From Pseudoalteromonas sp. A601 (GTDB taxonomy: Bacteria; Pseudomonadota; Gammaproteobacteria; Enterobacterales; Alteromonadaceae): a stretch of DNA of 64,000 bases. This document shows, one piece after another, positions 1-9,473 of the stretch. The stretch is taken from contig NZ_MXQF01000010.1 of the NCBI RefSeq assembly GCF_002165575.1, positions 1 through 64,000 on the forward strand. The letters run 5' to 3'. The notes below the pieces were generated by a model that saw only the letters and a list, made by a program, of their open reading frames with translations, was not told the DNA's origin and ran no database searches. The position numbers and the translations under genes were made by a program. Positions within the stretch are counted from its first letter, which is position 1. Every line of letters begins with the position of its first letter.

Positions 1-163
1 TTCAATTGAGACTCTAAATTTTTTGCCTTACTTAGCTATCTAAAAGAAAGTTAAGCTCAGCTGTTAGAACTCAATCTGTACGAGTGCCCACACAGATGAT
101 TGCTTTATATTGTTAAAGAACGTTGCGATTAAAGCGCTTTGCTTTATCTCGCTAGGGCTGCGC
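1..163 (-). promoter_or_regulatory. rRNA operon 5' leader with boxA
   Basis: Read on the minus strand, this is the transcribed leader of a 16S rRNA gene that would begin just beyond the left edge. A boxA-like TTCTTTAACAAT lies at 109-120. It is followed by a TGTGTGGGCACTCG segment (about 83-97) that closely matches the E. coli rrn leader. boxA binds NusB/S10 and makes transcription of untranslated rRNA resistant to Rho. The same sequence type also occurs in 16S-23S spacers, but the two strong promoters just upstream favour the leader. No mature 16S sequence is visible. Confidence 0.85.
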
Positions 164-191
164 ATATTACGCTTTCCTATTTTTTTGTCAA
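164..191 (-). promoter_or_regulatory. rrn promoter P2
   Basis: On the minus strand, TTGACA (186-191) and TAATAT (164-169) are separated by 16 bases. A GC-rich discriminator (GCGCAGCCC) follows, as in stringently controlled rRNA promoters. It lies about 130 bases downstream of P1, the usual tandem rrn arrangement. Confidence 0.85.
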
Positions 192-300
192 CACTTAATT
201 TTAAACTTTTTGAAAATCTAAACTCAAGTTTTACTCGACTTACTAAGTGACTTGCTTGGCTCGCTAAACGTTGCCTGCTCTGCCGTCTCAGTGGGGTCGC

Positions 301-356
301 ATTATAGGGAGATCCGAAAACAGATCAACCCTTTTTTGAATAAAACTTAAAAAAAA
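301..356 (-). promoter_or_regulatory. rrn promoter P1 with UP-like element
   Basis: On the minus strand, TTGATC (323-328) and TATAAT (301-306) are 16 bases apart. A GCGACCCC discriminator follows, close to the E. coli rrn P1 TATAATGCGCC pattern. Immediately upstream (329-356) is a run of A/T tracts of the kind bound by the RNA polymerase alpha C-terminal domain (UP element). The A/T tracts also form a 9-bp inverted repeat, CCCTTTTTT (329-337) with AAAAAAGGG (351-359). Confidence 0.85.
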
Positions 357-671
357 GGGCTTTTTGCTGGGTATTTGTACGAAACGCATGAAAATAGCGC
401 TAATCTAAGGCGATAATGACAATTAAAAGTGATTTAAACAGTAGATTCAGGAAATGAATATAAATTAATGATCTTTATTAGCTAAGATCAACAGCAGGAT
501 CTATATAGAGTAAGCGCTAATTGGGGTATTTTATTTGAGTGGCGATTTGTTAGCAAATAAGCTTTTTAGTAAGTAGTTGGCAAAGCAGTTAAATAAGTAT
601 TTGCCAAGCAAGATACACTCAAAGATAGATAGCTAATAGAAGAATAGATTTATAACGGAGTTTTAGATATT
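357..671. other. Gene-free region upstream of rrn P1
   Basis: About 315 bases between the rRNA promoter and the rplQ terminator. It is AT-rich and contains no convincing coding sequence on either strand. Fis sites would be expected here from knowledge of rrn promoters, but I cannot place them reliably by eye. Confidence 0.5.
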
Positions 672-699
672 AAAAAGCCGAGCATAAGCTCGGCTTTTT
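672..699 (-). terminator. Terminator of the spc-alpha transcript
   Basis: A perfect 12-bp inverted repeat (672-683 with 688-699, loop ATAA) has a GCCGAGC core flanked by A5 and T5, so it could work in both directions. It lies 14 bases past the rplQ stop and separates the r-protein transcript from the rRNA promoter region. Confidence 0.9.
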
Positions 700-713
700 G
701 GTGTCTTTAAGAC

Positions 714-1115
714 TTACTCAGCAGACTGCGCGTCTTCTTGAACTTCTTCGGTTGCAGATGTGCGACCTACTAGTTCAATATAAGCCATTGGTGCATTATC
801 ACCAGCACGGAAGCCACACTTAAGAATACGAGTGTAACCACCTGGACGATCCGCATTACGAGGACCGATTTCGCTGAACAATTTACCAACTACTTCATTA
901 TCACGCGTGCGAGCAAACGCTAAACGGCGATTTGCTACACTGTCAGTCTTAGCCAGTGTGATTAAAGGTTCAATTACACGGCGTAACTCTTTCGCTTTAG
1001 GCAAAGTAGTTTTGATGATTTCGTGTTTCACCAAAGAACCTGCCATATTGCTGAACATCGCTTTACGATGGCTGCTGTTACGGTTTAATTGACGACCACT
1101 CTTACGATGGCGCAT
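714..1115 (-). CDS. rplQ: 50S ribosomal protein L17
   Basis: Large-subunit protein near the peptide exit tunnel. The N-terminus [12 protein letters not shown] is the family signature, followed by the conserved [18 protein letters not shown] stretch. At 133 residues it is slightly longer than the 127 of E. coli because of an acidic tail ([12 protein letters not shown]). It is the last gene of the alpha operon, 39 bases after rpoA, and is followed directly by a strong hairpin terminator. Orthology is certain from sequence and position. Confidence 0.98.
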   Translation of the reverse strand: MRHRKSGRQLNRNSSHRKAMFSNMAGSLVKHEIIKTTLPKAKELRRVIEPLITLAKTDSVANRRLAFARTRDNEVVGKLFSEIGPRNADRPGGYTRILKCGFRAGDNAPMAYIELVGRTSATEEVQEDAQSAE

Positions 1116-1154
1116 GACCCTATCCTTCTAACTAAACTAATATAGTGATTTAGA

Positions 1155-2141
1155 TTATTCAGCTAGGCTTGCAGGCGGCCAATTTTCTAGGCGCATGCCC
1201 AGAGAAAGACCACGTGAAGCTAGCACGTCTTTAATTTCAGTTAGAGACTTCTTACCTAAGTTAGGCGTTTTAAGAAGCTCAACTTCTGTGCGCTGAACTA
1301 AATCACCGATATATTGAATTTGCTCGGCTTTCAAACAGTTTGCAGAACGCACTGTTAGTTCAAGATCATCAACTGGACGAAGTAGAATAGGATCGAATTC
1401 AGGCTTCTCTTCTTTCTCTTCTGGTTCAGTTACATCACGTAAATCTACGAATGCATCTAATTGTTCAGCTAAGATAGTAGACGCACGGCGGATCGCTTCT
1501 TCAGGATCTAAAGTGCCGTTTGTTTCCATATCAATGATTAACTTGTCTAAGTCTGTACGTTGTTCAACACGTGCTGATTCAACCGAGTACGCAATACGTT
1601 CAACTGGGCTAAATGATGCATCAAGCAACAATCGACCAATTGGACGCTCATCGTCATCAGAGGATAAACGGCTAGACGCCGGCACATAACCGCGACCGCG
1701 TTCAACACGAATACGCATGCTGATATCGCTGCTATCTGTCGTTAAGTGACAAATAACGTGATCTGGGTTAGCAATTGTTACATCGCCATCGTGCTGAATA
1801 TCTGCCGCAGTCACAGGGCCTACACCAGACTTAGTCAGGGTCAGAAAAACTTCATCTTTACCTTCTAAAGTTACTGCTAGACCTTTAAGATTTAACAGAA
1901 TTTCAATGATGTCTTCTTGTACGCCTTCTTTCGCGCTGTATTCATGCAACACACCGTCGATTTCAACTTCGGTTACTGCACATCCAGGCATAGACGAAAG
2001 AAGTATACGGCGTAAGGCATTTCCCAACGTGTGGCCAAAGCCACGCTCTAATGGTTCTAAAACAACTTTAGAACGTGTTGGGTTGATAGCGTCGATATCG
2101 ACTAACCTTGGTTTTAGAAATTCTGTAACAGAACCCTGCAT
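1155..2141 (-). CDS. rpoA: RNA polymerase alpha subunit
   Basis: 328 residues against 329 in E. coli. The N-terminal domain (about 1-235), which dimerises and assembles beta and beta', contains the [18 protein letters not shown] signature near residue 33. An acidic linker ([13 protein letters not shown]) leads to the C-terminal domain, which binds UP elements and activators. That domain has TVRSANCLK, including the DNA-contacting Arg equivalent to E. coli R265, and [12 protein letters not shown]. It is placed between rpsD and rplQ as in E. coli, so polymerase and ribosome synthesis share S4 feedback. Confidence 0.99.
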   Translation of the reverse strand: MQGSVTEFLKPRLVDIDAINPTRSKVVLEPLERGFGHTLGNALRRILLSSMPGCAVTEVEIDGVLHEYSAKEGVQEDIIEILLNLKGLAVTLEGKDEVFLTLTKSGVGPVTAADIQHDGDVTIANPDHVICHLTTDSSDISMRIRVERGRGYVPASSRLSSDDDERPIGRLLLDASFSPVERIAYSVESARVEQRTDLDKLIIDMETNGTLDPEEAIRRASTILAEQLDAFVDLRDVTEPEEKEEKPEFDPILLRPVDDLELTVRSANCLKAEQIQYIGDLVQRTEVELLKTPNLGKKSLTEIKDVLASRGLSLGMRLENWPPASLAE

Positions 2142-2165
2142 TTTATCCTCTCTTAACTCTTAACT

Positions 2166-2786
2166 TTACTTAGAGTAAAGTTCGACGATTAGTTGTTCAT
2201 TAATGTCCGCAGACAGGTCTGAACGCTCAGGTAGGCGTTTGAAATTACCTTCCATTTTCTTACCGTCAACTTCAACCCAAGTCGGCTTTTCACGTTGCTC
2301 GGCTAGTTCTAGAGCAGCGATGATACGCGCTTGTGTCTTAGACTTTTCACGAATAACTACTACATCTTCTGGAGTAATTACGAATGAAGGAATGTTCACA
2401 ACACGACCATTAACTAAAACCGCTTTGTGGCTTACTAACTGACGTGCTTCAGCACGTGTGCTTGCAAAACCCATGCGGTATACAACATTGTCTAAACGTT
2501 GCTCTAAAAGCTGTAACAAGTTTTCACCTGTGTTGCCTTTAAGGCGAGCAGCTTCTTTGTAGTAGTTACTGAATTGCTTTTCAAGTACACCGTACATACG
2601 ACGAACTTTTTGCTTTTCACGTAATTGTAAACCGTAATCAGATAAGCGACCTTTACGAGCGCCGTGCTGACCAGGTGCAGTCTCAAGTTTACACTTAGAG
2701 TCGATAGCTCTTACGCCGCTCTTAAGGAACAGGTCAGTACCTTCACGACGACTCAGCTTGAGCTTAGGGCCCAAATATCTTGCCAT
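2166..2786 (-). CDS. rpsD: 30S ribosomal protein S4
   Basis: 206 residues, the same length as E. coli S4. It starts [19 protein letters not shown] and carries an S4 RNA-binding domain around residues 95-160 ([28 protein letters not shown]). S4 is a primary 16S-binding protein that nucleates 30S assembly. In relatives it also represses the alpha operon by binding the leader ahead of rpsM. A matching leader is present at 3561-3635, so autoregulation is expected. It lies 24 bases upstream of rpoA. Confidence 0.98.
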   Translation of the reverse strand: MARYLGPKLKLSRREGTDLFLKSGVRAIDSKCKLETAPGQHGARKGRLSDYGLQLREKQKVRRMYGVLEKQFSNYYKEAARLKGNTGENLLQLLEQRLDNVVYRMGFASTRAEARQLVSHKAVLVNGRVVNIPSFVITPEDVVVIREKSKTQARIIAALELAEQREKPTWVEVDGKKMEGNFKRLPERSDLSADINEQLIVELYSK

Positions 2787-2807
2787 GTTATTTCTCCTAA
2801 CCTATTG

Positions 2808-3194
2808 TTAAACGCGACGTTTCTTCGGTGGACGACAACCATTATGTGGTATTGGCGTCACGTCAGTGATGTTGGTGATACGGTAACCAGCAGCATTCAA
2901 AGCACGTACAGCAGATTCACGACCTGGACCTGGACCTTTGATGAAAACTTCTAGATTTTTTAAACCGTATTCTTGAGCAGCAGTACCTGCACGCTCTGCA
3001 GCAACCTGAGCAGCGAATGGTGTAGATTTACGTGAACCACGGAAACCTGAACCACCGGCAGTAGCCCATGATAGTGCATTACCTTGACGGTCGGTAATTG
3101 TAACAATAGTGTTGTTGAAAGAAGCATGAACATGAGCCATACCATCAGCAACTTGCTTTTTAACCTTTTTACGACGAATTGGTGTCTTAGCCAT
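2808..3194 (-). CDS. rpsK: 30S ribosomal protein S11
   Basis: 128 residues. A basic N-terminus ([15 protein letters not shown]) precedes the conserved [20 protein letters not shown] and the C-terminal [18 protein letters not shown] signature. It sits on the 30S platform and contacts the mRNA path next to S7 and S18. It lies between rpsM and rpsD with short gaps (12 and 21 bases). Nothing unusual. Confidence 0.98.
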
Positions 3195-3206
3195 AATACT
3201 ATCCCC

Positions 3207-3563
3207 TTATCGCTTAATAGGCTTACGAGGACCCTTACGGGTACGCGCGTTAGTCTTAGTTCTTTGACCACGTAGTGGTAAAGAGCGACGGTGACGTAGG
3301 CCACGGAAACAACCAAGGTCCATAAGGCGCTTGATATTCAAAGTAACTTCACGACGAAGATCACCTTCTACAGTGTACTTGCCAACTTCTTCACGAAGTA
3401 CGTCAAGTGTTTCGTCTGAAAGTTCACCGATTTTTGTGGTCTCGGCGATACCAGTCGCTACTAAGATAGCCTTAGAGCGAGTCTTACCTATGCCATAAAT
3501 AGCTGTTAAACCAATAACTGCATGTTTATGATCAGGGACGTTAATGCCAGCGATACGGGCCAC
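3207..3563 (-). CDS. rpsM: 30S ribosomal protein S13 (GTG start)
   Basis: 118 residues (V/M)[15 protein letters not shown]..., forming the intersubunit bridge in the 30S head. The frame can be opened two codons earlier at another GTG (3569), but an AGGAG lies 8 bases before the GTG at 3563 and only 2 before the outer one. E. coli rpsM also starts with a GTG giving ARIAGIN and the same 118-residue length. First gene of the alpha operon, preceded by the S4-binding leader. The helix-two-turn-helix and the basic tail ([12 protein letters not shown]) are intact. Confidence 0.96.
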   Translation of the reverse strand: MARIAGINVPDHKHAVIGLTAIYGIGKTRSKAILVATGIAETTKIGELSDETLDVLREEVGKYTVEGDLRREVTLNIKRLMDLGCFRGLRHRRSLPLRGQRTKTNARTRKGPRKPIKR

Positions 3564-3635
3564 TAACACATCTCCTATATTTGAATTTGGTTATCATCTG
3601 TTTGAAGAGCCCGTAAGGATACTCAAACGAAGACC
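3561..3635 (-). promoter_or_regulatory. Alpha-operon S4-responsive leader (Alpha_RBS)
   Basis: On the minus strand, the 70 bases before rpsM contain CGTTTGAGTATCCT followed by ACGGGCTCTTCA. This is nearly identical to the E. coli alpha-operon leader, whose nested pseudoknot is stabilised by ribosomal protein S4 to block initiation at rpsM. The Shine-Dalgarno and GTG start lie at its 3' end, as in E. coli. The assignment comes from remembered sequence similarity; no covariance search was run. Confidence 0.8.
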
Positions 3636-3689
3636 AAATCACAATTGAAAACACAGGCCAAGAAATCTCAGCCTGCACGACTTATTTAA

Positions 3690-3803
3690 TTAGCCTTGCC
3701 TTTGCTTATGCTTTGGCTCACTGCAAATTACACGTACAACACCGGCACGTTTAATAACTTTACAGTTACGGCATATTTTCTTAACGGAAGCACGTACTTT
3801 CAT
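3690..3803 (-). CDS. rpmJ: 50S ribosomal protein L36
   Basis: 37-residue zinc-ribbon protein: [20 protein letters not shown], then a GVVRVIC segment and [10 protein letters not shown]. Three Cys and one His form the zinc site (the C+ type). It is one residue shorter than E. coli L36, which has CSAEPKHK where this has CSEPKHK. It lies between secY and rpsM, the conserved end of the spc operon. Short but unambiguous. Confidence 0.97.
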   Translation of the reverse strand: MKVRASVKKICRNCKVIKRAGVVRVICSEPKHKQRQG

Positions 3804-3825
3804 TGCTCAACTCCGTAAACTGACC

Positions 3826-5154
3826 TTATCGACCGTAGCCTTTAAGGTTCGCTTTTTTCAGCACAGAATCATATTGATGTGACATCATATGAGTCTGTAC
3901 TTGTGCCATAAAGTCCATGATCACAACAACGATAATCAAAATTGATGTACCGCCGAAGTAGAATGGCGTTTGCCATGCCATGGTCATGAATTCGGGCACC
4001 AGACAGATAAAGGTTATATACAAAGCACCTGCCAATGTCAGGCGTGTCATCACTTTATCAATGTATTTCGATGTCTGCTCACCTGGACGAATACCTGGGA
4101 TAAATGCGCCAGATTTTTTCAGGTTATCTGCTGTTTCACGCGGGTTAAACACCAACGCTGTATAGAAAAAGCAGAAGAAGATTATAGCCGCAGCTAAAAC
4201 TAATGCATACAAAGGTTGACCTGGAGTCAACGTTGTAGCAATGGCTTGTAGCACATCAGCGACCGGACCTTCACCCTGGCCGAACCAGCTGGCAATAGTA
4301 CCAGGGAACAGAATAATACTGCTAGCAAAGATTGGTGGAATAACACCCGCCATATTAACTTTTAGTGGTAAATGCGTGCTTTGAGCAGCAAATACTTGAC
4401 GACCTTGCTGACGCTTTGCGTAGTTAACAACGATACGTCGTTGACCACGTTCAAAGAATACTACAAGATAAGTTACAGCGAATACAATTACAGCAACCAT
4501 CAACAATACTAGAATATTCAGATCACCTTGGCGCGCCATTTCGGCTGTCGAACCAATAGCAGACGGCAAGTTTGCTACTATACCAACAAATATTAGAACA
4601 GAGATACCGTTACCGATACCGCGCTCAGTAATTTGCTCGCCCAACCACATAAGGAACATAGTACCAGTTACTAAACTCACCACAGCGGTGAAATAGAAAC
4701 CTAAACCTGGGTTAACAACTAACCCGTCCATCATGCCCGGTAAGCTTGTAGCAATACCGATTGATTGGATAGTAGCAAGCAAAAGCGTGCCATAGCGTGT
4801 GTACTGGCTAATTTTCTTACGCCCTTGTTCACCTTCTTTCTTAAGCTCTATAAACGGCGGATACATATGCGTTAATAGTTGCGTAATAATCGAAGCTGTA
4901 ATGTAAGGCATAATACCCAGTGCTAACACTGAAGCTCGCTCAAGTGCACCACCGCTGAACATGTTAAACATTTCAACAATGGTGCCCTTTTGTTGCTCGA
5001 AGAAATCGGCAAGTACAGCGGCGTCAATCCCAGGGATCGGCACAAATGAACCTAGACGGTAAATAATGATAGCGCCCAATACGAATAGTAATCGACGTTT
5101 CAATTCCGAAAGTCCACCTTGTGCACTTTGCATATCTTGACCTGGTTTAGCCAT
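3826..5154 (-). CDS. secY: Protein translocase subunit SecY
   Basis: 442 residues with ten predicted membrane helices, the pore of the Sec translocon. Recognisable landmarks are the N-terminal [27 protein letters not shown], the plug-region [23 protein letters not shown], and the cytosolic loop NYAKRQQGR, where SecA and the ribosome dock. It sits between rplO and rpmJ in the spc operon. Its partner SecE is encoded at 31040-31417 in this window; SecG is not present. Confidence 0.98.
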   Translation of the reverse strand: MAKPGQDMQSAQGGLSELKRRLLFVLGAIIIYRLGSFVPIPGIDAAVLADFFEQQKGTIVEMFNMFSGGALERASVLALGIMPYITASIITQLLTHMYPPFIELKKEGEQGRKKISQYTRYGTLLLATIQSIGIATSLPGMMDGLVVNPGLGFYFTAVVSLVTGTMFLMWLGEQITERGIGNGISVLIFVGIVANLPSAIGSTAEMARQGDLNILVLLMVAVIVFAVTYLVVFFERGQRRIVVNYAKRQQGRQVFAAQSTHLPLKVNMAGVIPPIFASSIILFPGTIASWFGQGEGPVADVLQAIATTLTPGQPLYALVLAAAIIFFCFFYTALVFNPRETADNLKKSGAFIPGIRPGEQTSKYIDKVMTRLTLAGALYITFICLVPEFMTMAWQTPFYFGGTSILIIVVVIMDFMAQVQTHMMSHQYDSVLKKANLKGYGR

Positions 5155-5164
5155 TAGTACTTCC

Positions 5165-5599
5165 TTAGTCTTCTACCTTGCCTCCGGCAGCTTCGATAGC
5201 CTCGCGAGCACCTTTAGAAGCCTTAAGGCCTTTAACGGTAACTGCGCGTGAAACTTCGCCAGATTTAACAACTTTAACGAACTGAACGTTCTTTTTAACT
5301 AGACCAGCTGCTTGTAACGTACCTAGGTCTACCACATCGCCTTCAACTTTAGCGATTTCGTATAGGTTAATTTCTGCAGATACTAAAGATTTGCGAGAAG
5401 TGAAACCGAACTTAGGTAGACGACGTTGCATAGGCATTTGACCGCCTTCAAAACCAACGCGTACTTTACCGCCAGAACGTGATTTTTGACCTTTGTGACC
5501 ACGGCCACCAGTCTTACCAAGACCAGAACCGATACCACGACCAACACGTTTACCAGCAGATTTTGATCCTGCAGCAGGAGAAAGTGTATTCAAATGCAT
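5165..5599 (-). CDS. rplO: 50S ribosomal protein L15
   Basis: 144 residues, the E. coli length. The Gly/Arg-rich N-terminal extension ([26 protein letters not shown]) threads into 23S rRNA; the globular C-terminal half ends [24 protein letters not shown] late-assembly protein of the 50S core. It lies between rpmD and secY with gaps of 5 and 10 bases, consistent with translational coupling. Confidence 0.98.
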   Translation of the reverse strand: MHLNTLSPAAGSKSAGKRVGRGIGSGLGKTGGRGHKGQKSRSGGKVRVGFEGGQMPMQRRLPKFGFTSRKSLVSAEINLYEIAKVEGDVVDLGTLQAAGLVKKNVQFVKVVKSGEVSRAVTVKGLKASKGAREAIEAAGGKVED

Positions 5600-5604
5600 T
5601 CGAA

Positions 5605-5787
5605 TTACCCCTCAACCTTAACCATGTATGAAACTCGGTTGATCATACCACGTACACATGCTGTGTCTTCTAACTCAACAGTGTGATTGATACGACGTAA
5701 ACCAAGACCGCGTAATGTAGCTTTATGCTTCGGTAAACGACCGATAGAGCTCTTTACTTGTGTTACTTTTACAGTTTTATTAGCCAT
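5605..5787 (-). CDS. rpmD: 50S ribosomal protein L30
   Basis: 60-residue protein of the ferredoxin-like L30/L7e family: [30 protein letters not shown] and so on. The length matches the bacterial family (59 in E. coli). It lies three bases after the rpsE stop and five before rplO, as in the standard spc order. Confidence 0.97.
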   Translation of the reverse strand: MANKTVKVTQVKSSIGRLPKHKATLRGLGLRRINHTVELEDTACVRGMINRVSYMVKVEG

Positions 5788-5790
5788 GGT

Positions 5791-6297
5791 TTACCCCAGA
5801 ATCTCATCTACTCGAAGACCACGTTTAGCAGCGATCGACTGAGGAGAATTCATATTCTCAAGAGCTGAGATCGTTGCACGTACAACGTTGATCGGGTTAG
5901 TAGAACCGTAACATTTAGAAAGTACGTTCTGCACACCAGTCACTTCAAGTACTGCACGCATAGCGCCACCTGCAATGATACCAGTACCTTCAGATGCCGG
6001 TTTCATGAACACTTGTGAGCCAGCATGACGCCCTTTAACAGGGTGCTGTAATGTGTTGCCATTTAGGTCTACATTGATCATGTTACGACGTGCTTTTTCC
6101 ATTGCTTTTTGAATAGCAGCTGGAACTTCACGAGCTTTACCATAACCGAAACCTACTTTACCTGCGCCGTCACCAACTACTGTTAGTGCAGTGAAGCTAA
6201 AGATACGACCACCTTTAACTACTTTAGACACACGGTTTACCGCGATTAGCTTTTCAGCTAAATCAGGCTGTTGTTGCTTTGCTTCTACGTTAGCCAT
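5791..6297 (-). CDS. rpsE: 30S ribosomal protein S5
   Basis: 168 residues (E. coli 167). The N-terminal double-stranded-RNA-binding fold contains [19 protein letters not shown] and the [20 protein letters not shown] loop. In E. coli, changes in the loop near residues 20-30 give spectinomycin resistance; here VVKGGR looks wild type. The C-terminal half carries [16 protein letters not shown]5 is important for decoding accuracy. It follows rplR after nine bases. Confidence 0.98.
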   Translation of the reverse strand: MANVEAKQQQPDLAEKLIAVNRVSKVVKGGRIFSFTALTVVGDGAGKVGFGYGKAREVPAAIQKAMEKARRNMINVDLNGNTLQHPVKGRHAGSQVFMKPASEGTGIIAGGAMRAVLEVTGVQNVLSKCYGSTNPINVVRATISALENMNSPQSIAAKRGLRVDEILG

Positions 6298-6306
6298 TGT
6301 CTACTC

Positions 6307-6657
6307 CTAGAATTGCAAACCGGCTTCACGCGCAGCATCTGCTAGCGCCTTCACACGGCCGTGATATTTAAAGCCACTGCGATCAAAAGCAATCTTTTCG
6401 ATGCCTTTGTCAGCCGCACGTTCTGCAACAAATTTGCCAACTGCTTGTGCAGCTGCAATGTTGCCTGTGCCTTTAACTGTTTCGCTAATAGCTTTCTCAA
6501 CAGTAGAAGCAGCAGCCAGTACACTACCCTCAGCATTAACTACTTGAGCGTAAATGTGACGTGGCGTGCGGTGGATAACAAGACGCGTTGTGCCTTGTTC
6601 AATATAATTTCTACGAGTGCGTTTAGCACGACGTAGACGAGCTGTTTTTTTATCCAT
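6307..6657 (-). CDS. rplR: 50S ribosomal protein L18
   Basis: 116 residues. The basic N-terminus ([16 protein letters not shown]) is followed by the conserved [15 protein letters not shown] and the C-terminal [27 protein letters not shown]18 binds 5S rRNA with L5 to form the central protuberance. Length and ends match the family (117 in E. coli). Standard position between rplF and rpsE. Confidence 0.98.
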   Translation of the reverse strand: MDKKTARLRRAKRTRRNYIEQGTTRLVIHRTPRHIYAQVVNAEGSVLAAASTVEKAISETVKGTGNIAAAQAVGKFVAERAADKGIEKIAFDRSGFKYHGRVKALADAAREAGLQF

Positions 6658-6666
6658 CGTCTTACC

Positions 6667-7200
6667 TTACTTCTTCTTAGCCTCTTTACGGCGTACATTC
6701 TCATCTGCGTAACGAACACCTTTACCTTTATAAGGCTCTGGTTTACGGTATGCACGAATGTTAGCAGCTGTTTGACCAACTAACTGCTTGTCTACGCCCT
6801 TAACTAGAACTTCTGTTTGGCTTGGAGTTTCAATCGTAATTCCTTCAGGAACTGCGAAATTAACTGGGTGCGAGAAACCAAGAGTTAAATCTAATGTTTT
6901 ACCCTTAGCTGCTGCACGATAACCAACGCCTACTAACTGAAGTTTCTTCTCGTAACCTGTATGCGTACCAACAACCATGTTATTGATAAGAGCGCGAGCA
7001 GTACCTGCTTGTGCCCATGCATTGGCTACGCCTTCACGAGGTAAAGTTGTAATAACGTTATCATTAACTTGTACTTCAACAGCTGAGTTGATAGTACGTG
7101 TTAATTCACCGTTTTTGCCTTTAACTGTGATTTCCTGGCCTTTTAATGTAACTTCTACACCGGCAGGAACGTTTATTGGTGCCTTTGCTATGCGAGACAT
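6667..7200 (-). CDS. rplF: 50S ribosomal protein L6
   Basis: 177 residues, made of the tandem duplicated L6 fold: [20 protein letters not shown], then a second copy ending in the [24 protein letters not shown] signature. It sits near the GTPase-associated centre, where EF-Tu and EF-G bind. Same length as E. coli L6. Thirteen bases after rpsH. Confidence 0.98.
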   Translation of the reverse strand: MSRIAKAPINVPAGVEVTLKGQEITVKGKNGELTRTINSAVEVQVNDNVITTLPREGVANAWAQAGTARALINNMVVGTHTGYEKKLQLVGVGYRAAAKGKTLDLTLGFSHPVNFAVPEGITIETPSQTEVLVKGVDKQLVGQTAANIRAYRKPEPYKGKGVRYADENVRRKEAKKK

Positions 7201-7213
7201 AGTTCCCCTCCGA

Positions 7214-7606
7214 TTAAGCTACAAAACCAATGATTTCACCACCAACACCAGCACTACGTGCGGCGCGGTCTGTCATTAGGCCTTTAGAAGTTGATACGAT
7301 AGCGATACCTAGACCACCCATTACCTTAGGTAATTCGTCACGTCTCTTATAGATACGTAGACCAGGGCGGCTAACACGCTGGATGTTTTCAATAACAGCT
7401 TTGCCTTCGAAGTATTTCAACTCGATAGAAAGCTCAGGTTTAACATCGCCGTTTACTGCGAAATCAGTGATGTAACCTTCGTCTTTTAATACTTTAGCTA
7501 CCGCTACTTTCAGCTTTGAAGTTGGCATCGTTACAGATACTTTCTTCGCTGATTGACCGTTACGGATACGTGTGAACAAATCCGCGATAGGATCTTGCAA
7601 GCTCAT
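7214..7606 (-). CDS. rpsH: 30S ribosomal protein S8
   Basis: 130 residues. It opens [18 protein letters not shown] and ends with the [26 protein letters not shown] motif that contacts helix 21 of 16S rRNA. In E. coli, S8 is also the feedback repressor of the spc operon, binding near the rplX/rplE junction. The rplE start region here (8480-8500) is the place to look for the corresponding site, but I cannot confirm a structure by eye. Confidence 0.98.
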   Translation of the reverse strand: MSLQDPIADLFTRIRNGQSAKKVSVTMPTSKLKVAVAKVLKDEGYITDFAVNGDVKPELSIELKYFEGKAVIENIQRVSRPGLRIYKRRDELPKVMGGLGIAIVSTSKGLMTDRAARSAGVGGEIIGFVA

Positions 7607-7627
7607 AGTCTTACTCCCGTGATTCTA

Positions 7628-7933
7628 TTACCAGCTAGCCTTTTTAAGGCCAGGAATTTCACCGCGCATAGCTGCTTCGCGAACTTTAATACGGCTCATG
7701 CCGAATTTGCGAAGGTAACCATGTGGGCGGCCCGTAATGTTACAACGATTACGTTGACGTGCAGGGCTAGAATCACGTGGTAAAGCTTGTAGCTTAAGTA
7801 CCGCGTCCCAACGATCATCGTCAGATGTTTTCACATCGCTGATGATAGCTTTTAGTGCTGCGCGCTTTTCAGCGTACTGAGCAACTAATTTTGTGCGCTT
7901 TGCTTCGCGCGCTTTCATAGAATTCTTTGCCAT
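7628..7933 (-). CDS. rpsN: 30S ribosomal protein S14
   Basis: 101 residues: [17 protein letters not shown]..., with the conserved [40 protein letters not shown]. It is the long, zinc-free (C-) form typical of gammaproteobacteria, lacking the CxxC pair of the short form. It assembles late in the 30S head. It lies between rplE and rpsH with gaps of 10 and 21 bases. Confidence 0.98.
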   Translation of the reverse strand: MAKNSMKAREAKRTKLVAQYAEKRAALKAIISDVKTSDDDRWDAVLKLQALPRDSSPARQRNRCNITGRPHGYLRKFGMSRIKVREAAMRGEIPGLKKASW

Positions 7934-7943
7934 AACCCTACCC

Positions 7944-8483
7944 TTATTTCTTGAATGGGAAGTTAAACGCTTCTAACAACGCACGGCCTTCCTCATCTGT
8001 TTTCGCAGATGTAGTGATTGTGATATCCATACCGCGTACACGGTCTACTTTATCATAATCAATTTCTGGGAAGATGATTTGTTCACGTACGCCCATGCTG
8101 TAGTTACCACGTCCATCGAAAGACTTAGCACTTACACCACGGAAGTCACGGATACGTGGGATAGCGATTGAAACCAAACGCTCAAAAAAGTCCCACATAC
8201 GCTCGCCGCGTAAGGTTACTTTACAGCCAATTGGGTAGCCTTCACGCACTTTAAAGCCAGCAACAGATTTGCGTGCTTTAGTGATTAAAGGTTTCTGACC
8301 AGAGATAGCTTCTAGATCCGCAACAGCGTTATCTAAAATTTTCTTGTCAGCTAGGGCTTCGCCCACGCCCATATTTAATGTGATCTTTTCGATCTGAGGG
8401 ACTTGCATGACAGAGCTGAAACCAAACTTCTCTTGAAGCTCAGCAACTACTTTGTCTTTATATACTTCATGCAGTTTCGCCAT
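7944..8483 (-). CDS. rplE: 50S ribosomal protein L5
   Basis: 179 residues starting [13 protein letters not shown], the E. coli length and start. The frame remains open for 23 more codons upstream, but those residues have no family counterpart. A GGAG lies 8 bases before this ATG (an adjacent in-frame ATG is 5 bases from it, so one extra Met is possible). L5 binds 5S rRNA and contacts P-site tRNA. The [20 protein letters not shown] and [23 protein letters not shown] motifs are intact. Confidence 0.97.
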   Translation of the reverse strand: MAKLHEVYKDKVVAELQEKFGFSSVMQVPQIEKITLNMGVGEALADKKILDNAVADLEAISGQKPLITKARKSVAGFKVREGYPIGCKVTLRGERMWDFFERLVSIAIPRIRDFRGVSAKSFDGRGNYSMGVREQIIFPEIDYDKVDRVRGMDITITTSAKTDEEGRALLEAFNFPFKK

Positions 8484-8499
8484 CATTCTACTCCAACTA

Positions 8500-8814
8500 T
8501 TAGATAGTTTTACCAGTAGATTTAAAGATACGTAATTTCTTACCATCTTCAATCTTGAAACCTACACGATCTGCTTTACTCGTTTCCGAGTTGAAGATCG
8601 CAACGTTTGATACGTCGATAGACGCTTCTTTTTCAACAATGCCGCCAGCTTGGTTCAATTGTGGAACCGGCTTTTGGTGTTTCTTGATTAAGTTTATGCC
8701 TTCGACAAATACTCGACCAGACTCGGTAACAACTGAAAGCACTTTGCCGCGCTTACCTTTGTCTTTACCTGCTAGAACGATTACTTCGTCATCACGACGG
8801 ATTTTTGCTGCCAT
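8500..8814 (-). CDS. rplX: 50S ribosomal protein L24
   Basis: 104 residues with an N-terminal KOW motif ([21 protein letters not shown]). It is one of the two proteins that start 50S assembly and lies at the tunnel exit. It follows rplN by ten bases and precedes rplE by sixteen. Family length is 103-105; nothing unusual. Confidence 0.98.
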   Translation of the reverse strand: MAAKIRRDDEVIVLAGKDKGKRGKVLSVVTESGRVFVEGINLIKKHQKPVPQLNQAGGIVEKEASIDVSNVAIFNSETSKADRVGFKIEDGKKLRIFKSTGKTI

Positions 8815-8824
8815 GATTGACTCC

Positions 8825-9193
8825 TTACAGTACTTCTGGGGCTAGTGAAACGATTTTCATGAACTTGTCATTACGAAGCTCACGAGTCACAGGGCCGAAA
8901 ATACGTGTACCAATTGGCTGCAAGTTATCATTTAAGATAACAGCCGCATTGCTGTCGAAACGGATCAAAGAACCGTCAGGACGACGAACGCCTTTCTTAG
9001 TACGCACAACTACCGCGTTTTTAACATCACCTTTCTTCACTTTACCGCGAGGAATCGCTTCTTTTACAGAAACTTTAATGATGTCACCAATCGCTGCATA
9101 ACGACGGTGCGAACCGCCTAAGACTTTAATACACTGCACTTTGCGAGCGCCGCTGTTATCAGCAACTTCCAGCTGAGTTTGCATTTGGATCAT
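8825..9193 (-). CDS. rplN: 50S ribosomal protein L14
   Basis: 122 residues starting [19 protein letters not shown], the universal L14 N-terminus. The open frame extends 18 codons further, but GGAGG sits about 8 bases before this ATG and the extension has no counterpart. L14 forms intersubunit bridge B8 beside L19. It is the first gene of the spc operon. In most gammaproteobacteria the S10 operon (ending rpmC-rpsQ) lies just upstream; here it does not, so the transcript must start in the gap at 9194-9473. Confidence 0.97.
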
Positions 9194-9414
9194 GTTAATG
9201 ACCTCCGGTGTAGTTATTACAACTTGCCTTAAATCGTTTAAAATCAAGACATTTAGATTAAATACCCATCAAAAAACAACTAAGTTGTCTCTTAAGGGCG
9301 GGCAATTGTATCAGCATTGAGGGGGTAGTGGTAGGTTATTTTTTAATTAATTTATAATTCTAGTGCTCGTTAATTTAACGCTAGATAATAATTTGCTGTT
9401 TAACAGCTGCTTAT
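9194..9414 (-). promoter_or_regulatory. Probable spc operon promoter region
   Basis: The 220 bases before rplN contain no gene. On the minus strand, TACAAT (9306-9311) is followed by a GC-rich discriminator (TGCCCGCCC), the pattern expected of a growth-rate-controlled r-protein promoter. The -35 region 17 bases upstream is poor (CCACTA-like). The promoter call therefore rests mainly on the -10, the discriminator and the need for one here. Confidence 0.5.
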
Positions 9415-9450
9415 AAATCAATCAGGGCATAATTATACCCTGATTGATTT
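9415..9450. terminator. Hairpin after the AsmA-like gene
   Basis: A perfect 13-bp inverted repeat (9415-9427 with 9438-9450; core ATCAATCAGGG) with a 10-base loop lies 24 bases past the AsmA-like stop. The T-rich side is better placed for plus-strand reading, where no upstream gene exists. It is probably a bidirectional or weak terminator insulating the spc promoter. Confidence 0.6.
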
Positions 9451-9473
9451 TTATTCGGCTTATTATTGCTGTA

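Noticed and set aside
329..359. CCCTTTTTT/AAAAAAGGG hairpin as a terminator
   Set aside because: No plus-strand gene precedes it and on the minus strand it abuts the rrn P1 -35. The A/T tracts are better explained as an UP element.
2504..2686. Antisense and out-of-frame open frames inside ribosomal and polymerase genes
   Set aside because: They follow from the strong codon bias of highly expressed genes and encode low-complexity peptides without ribosome sites.
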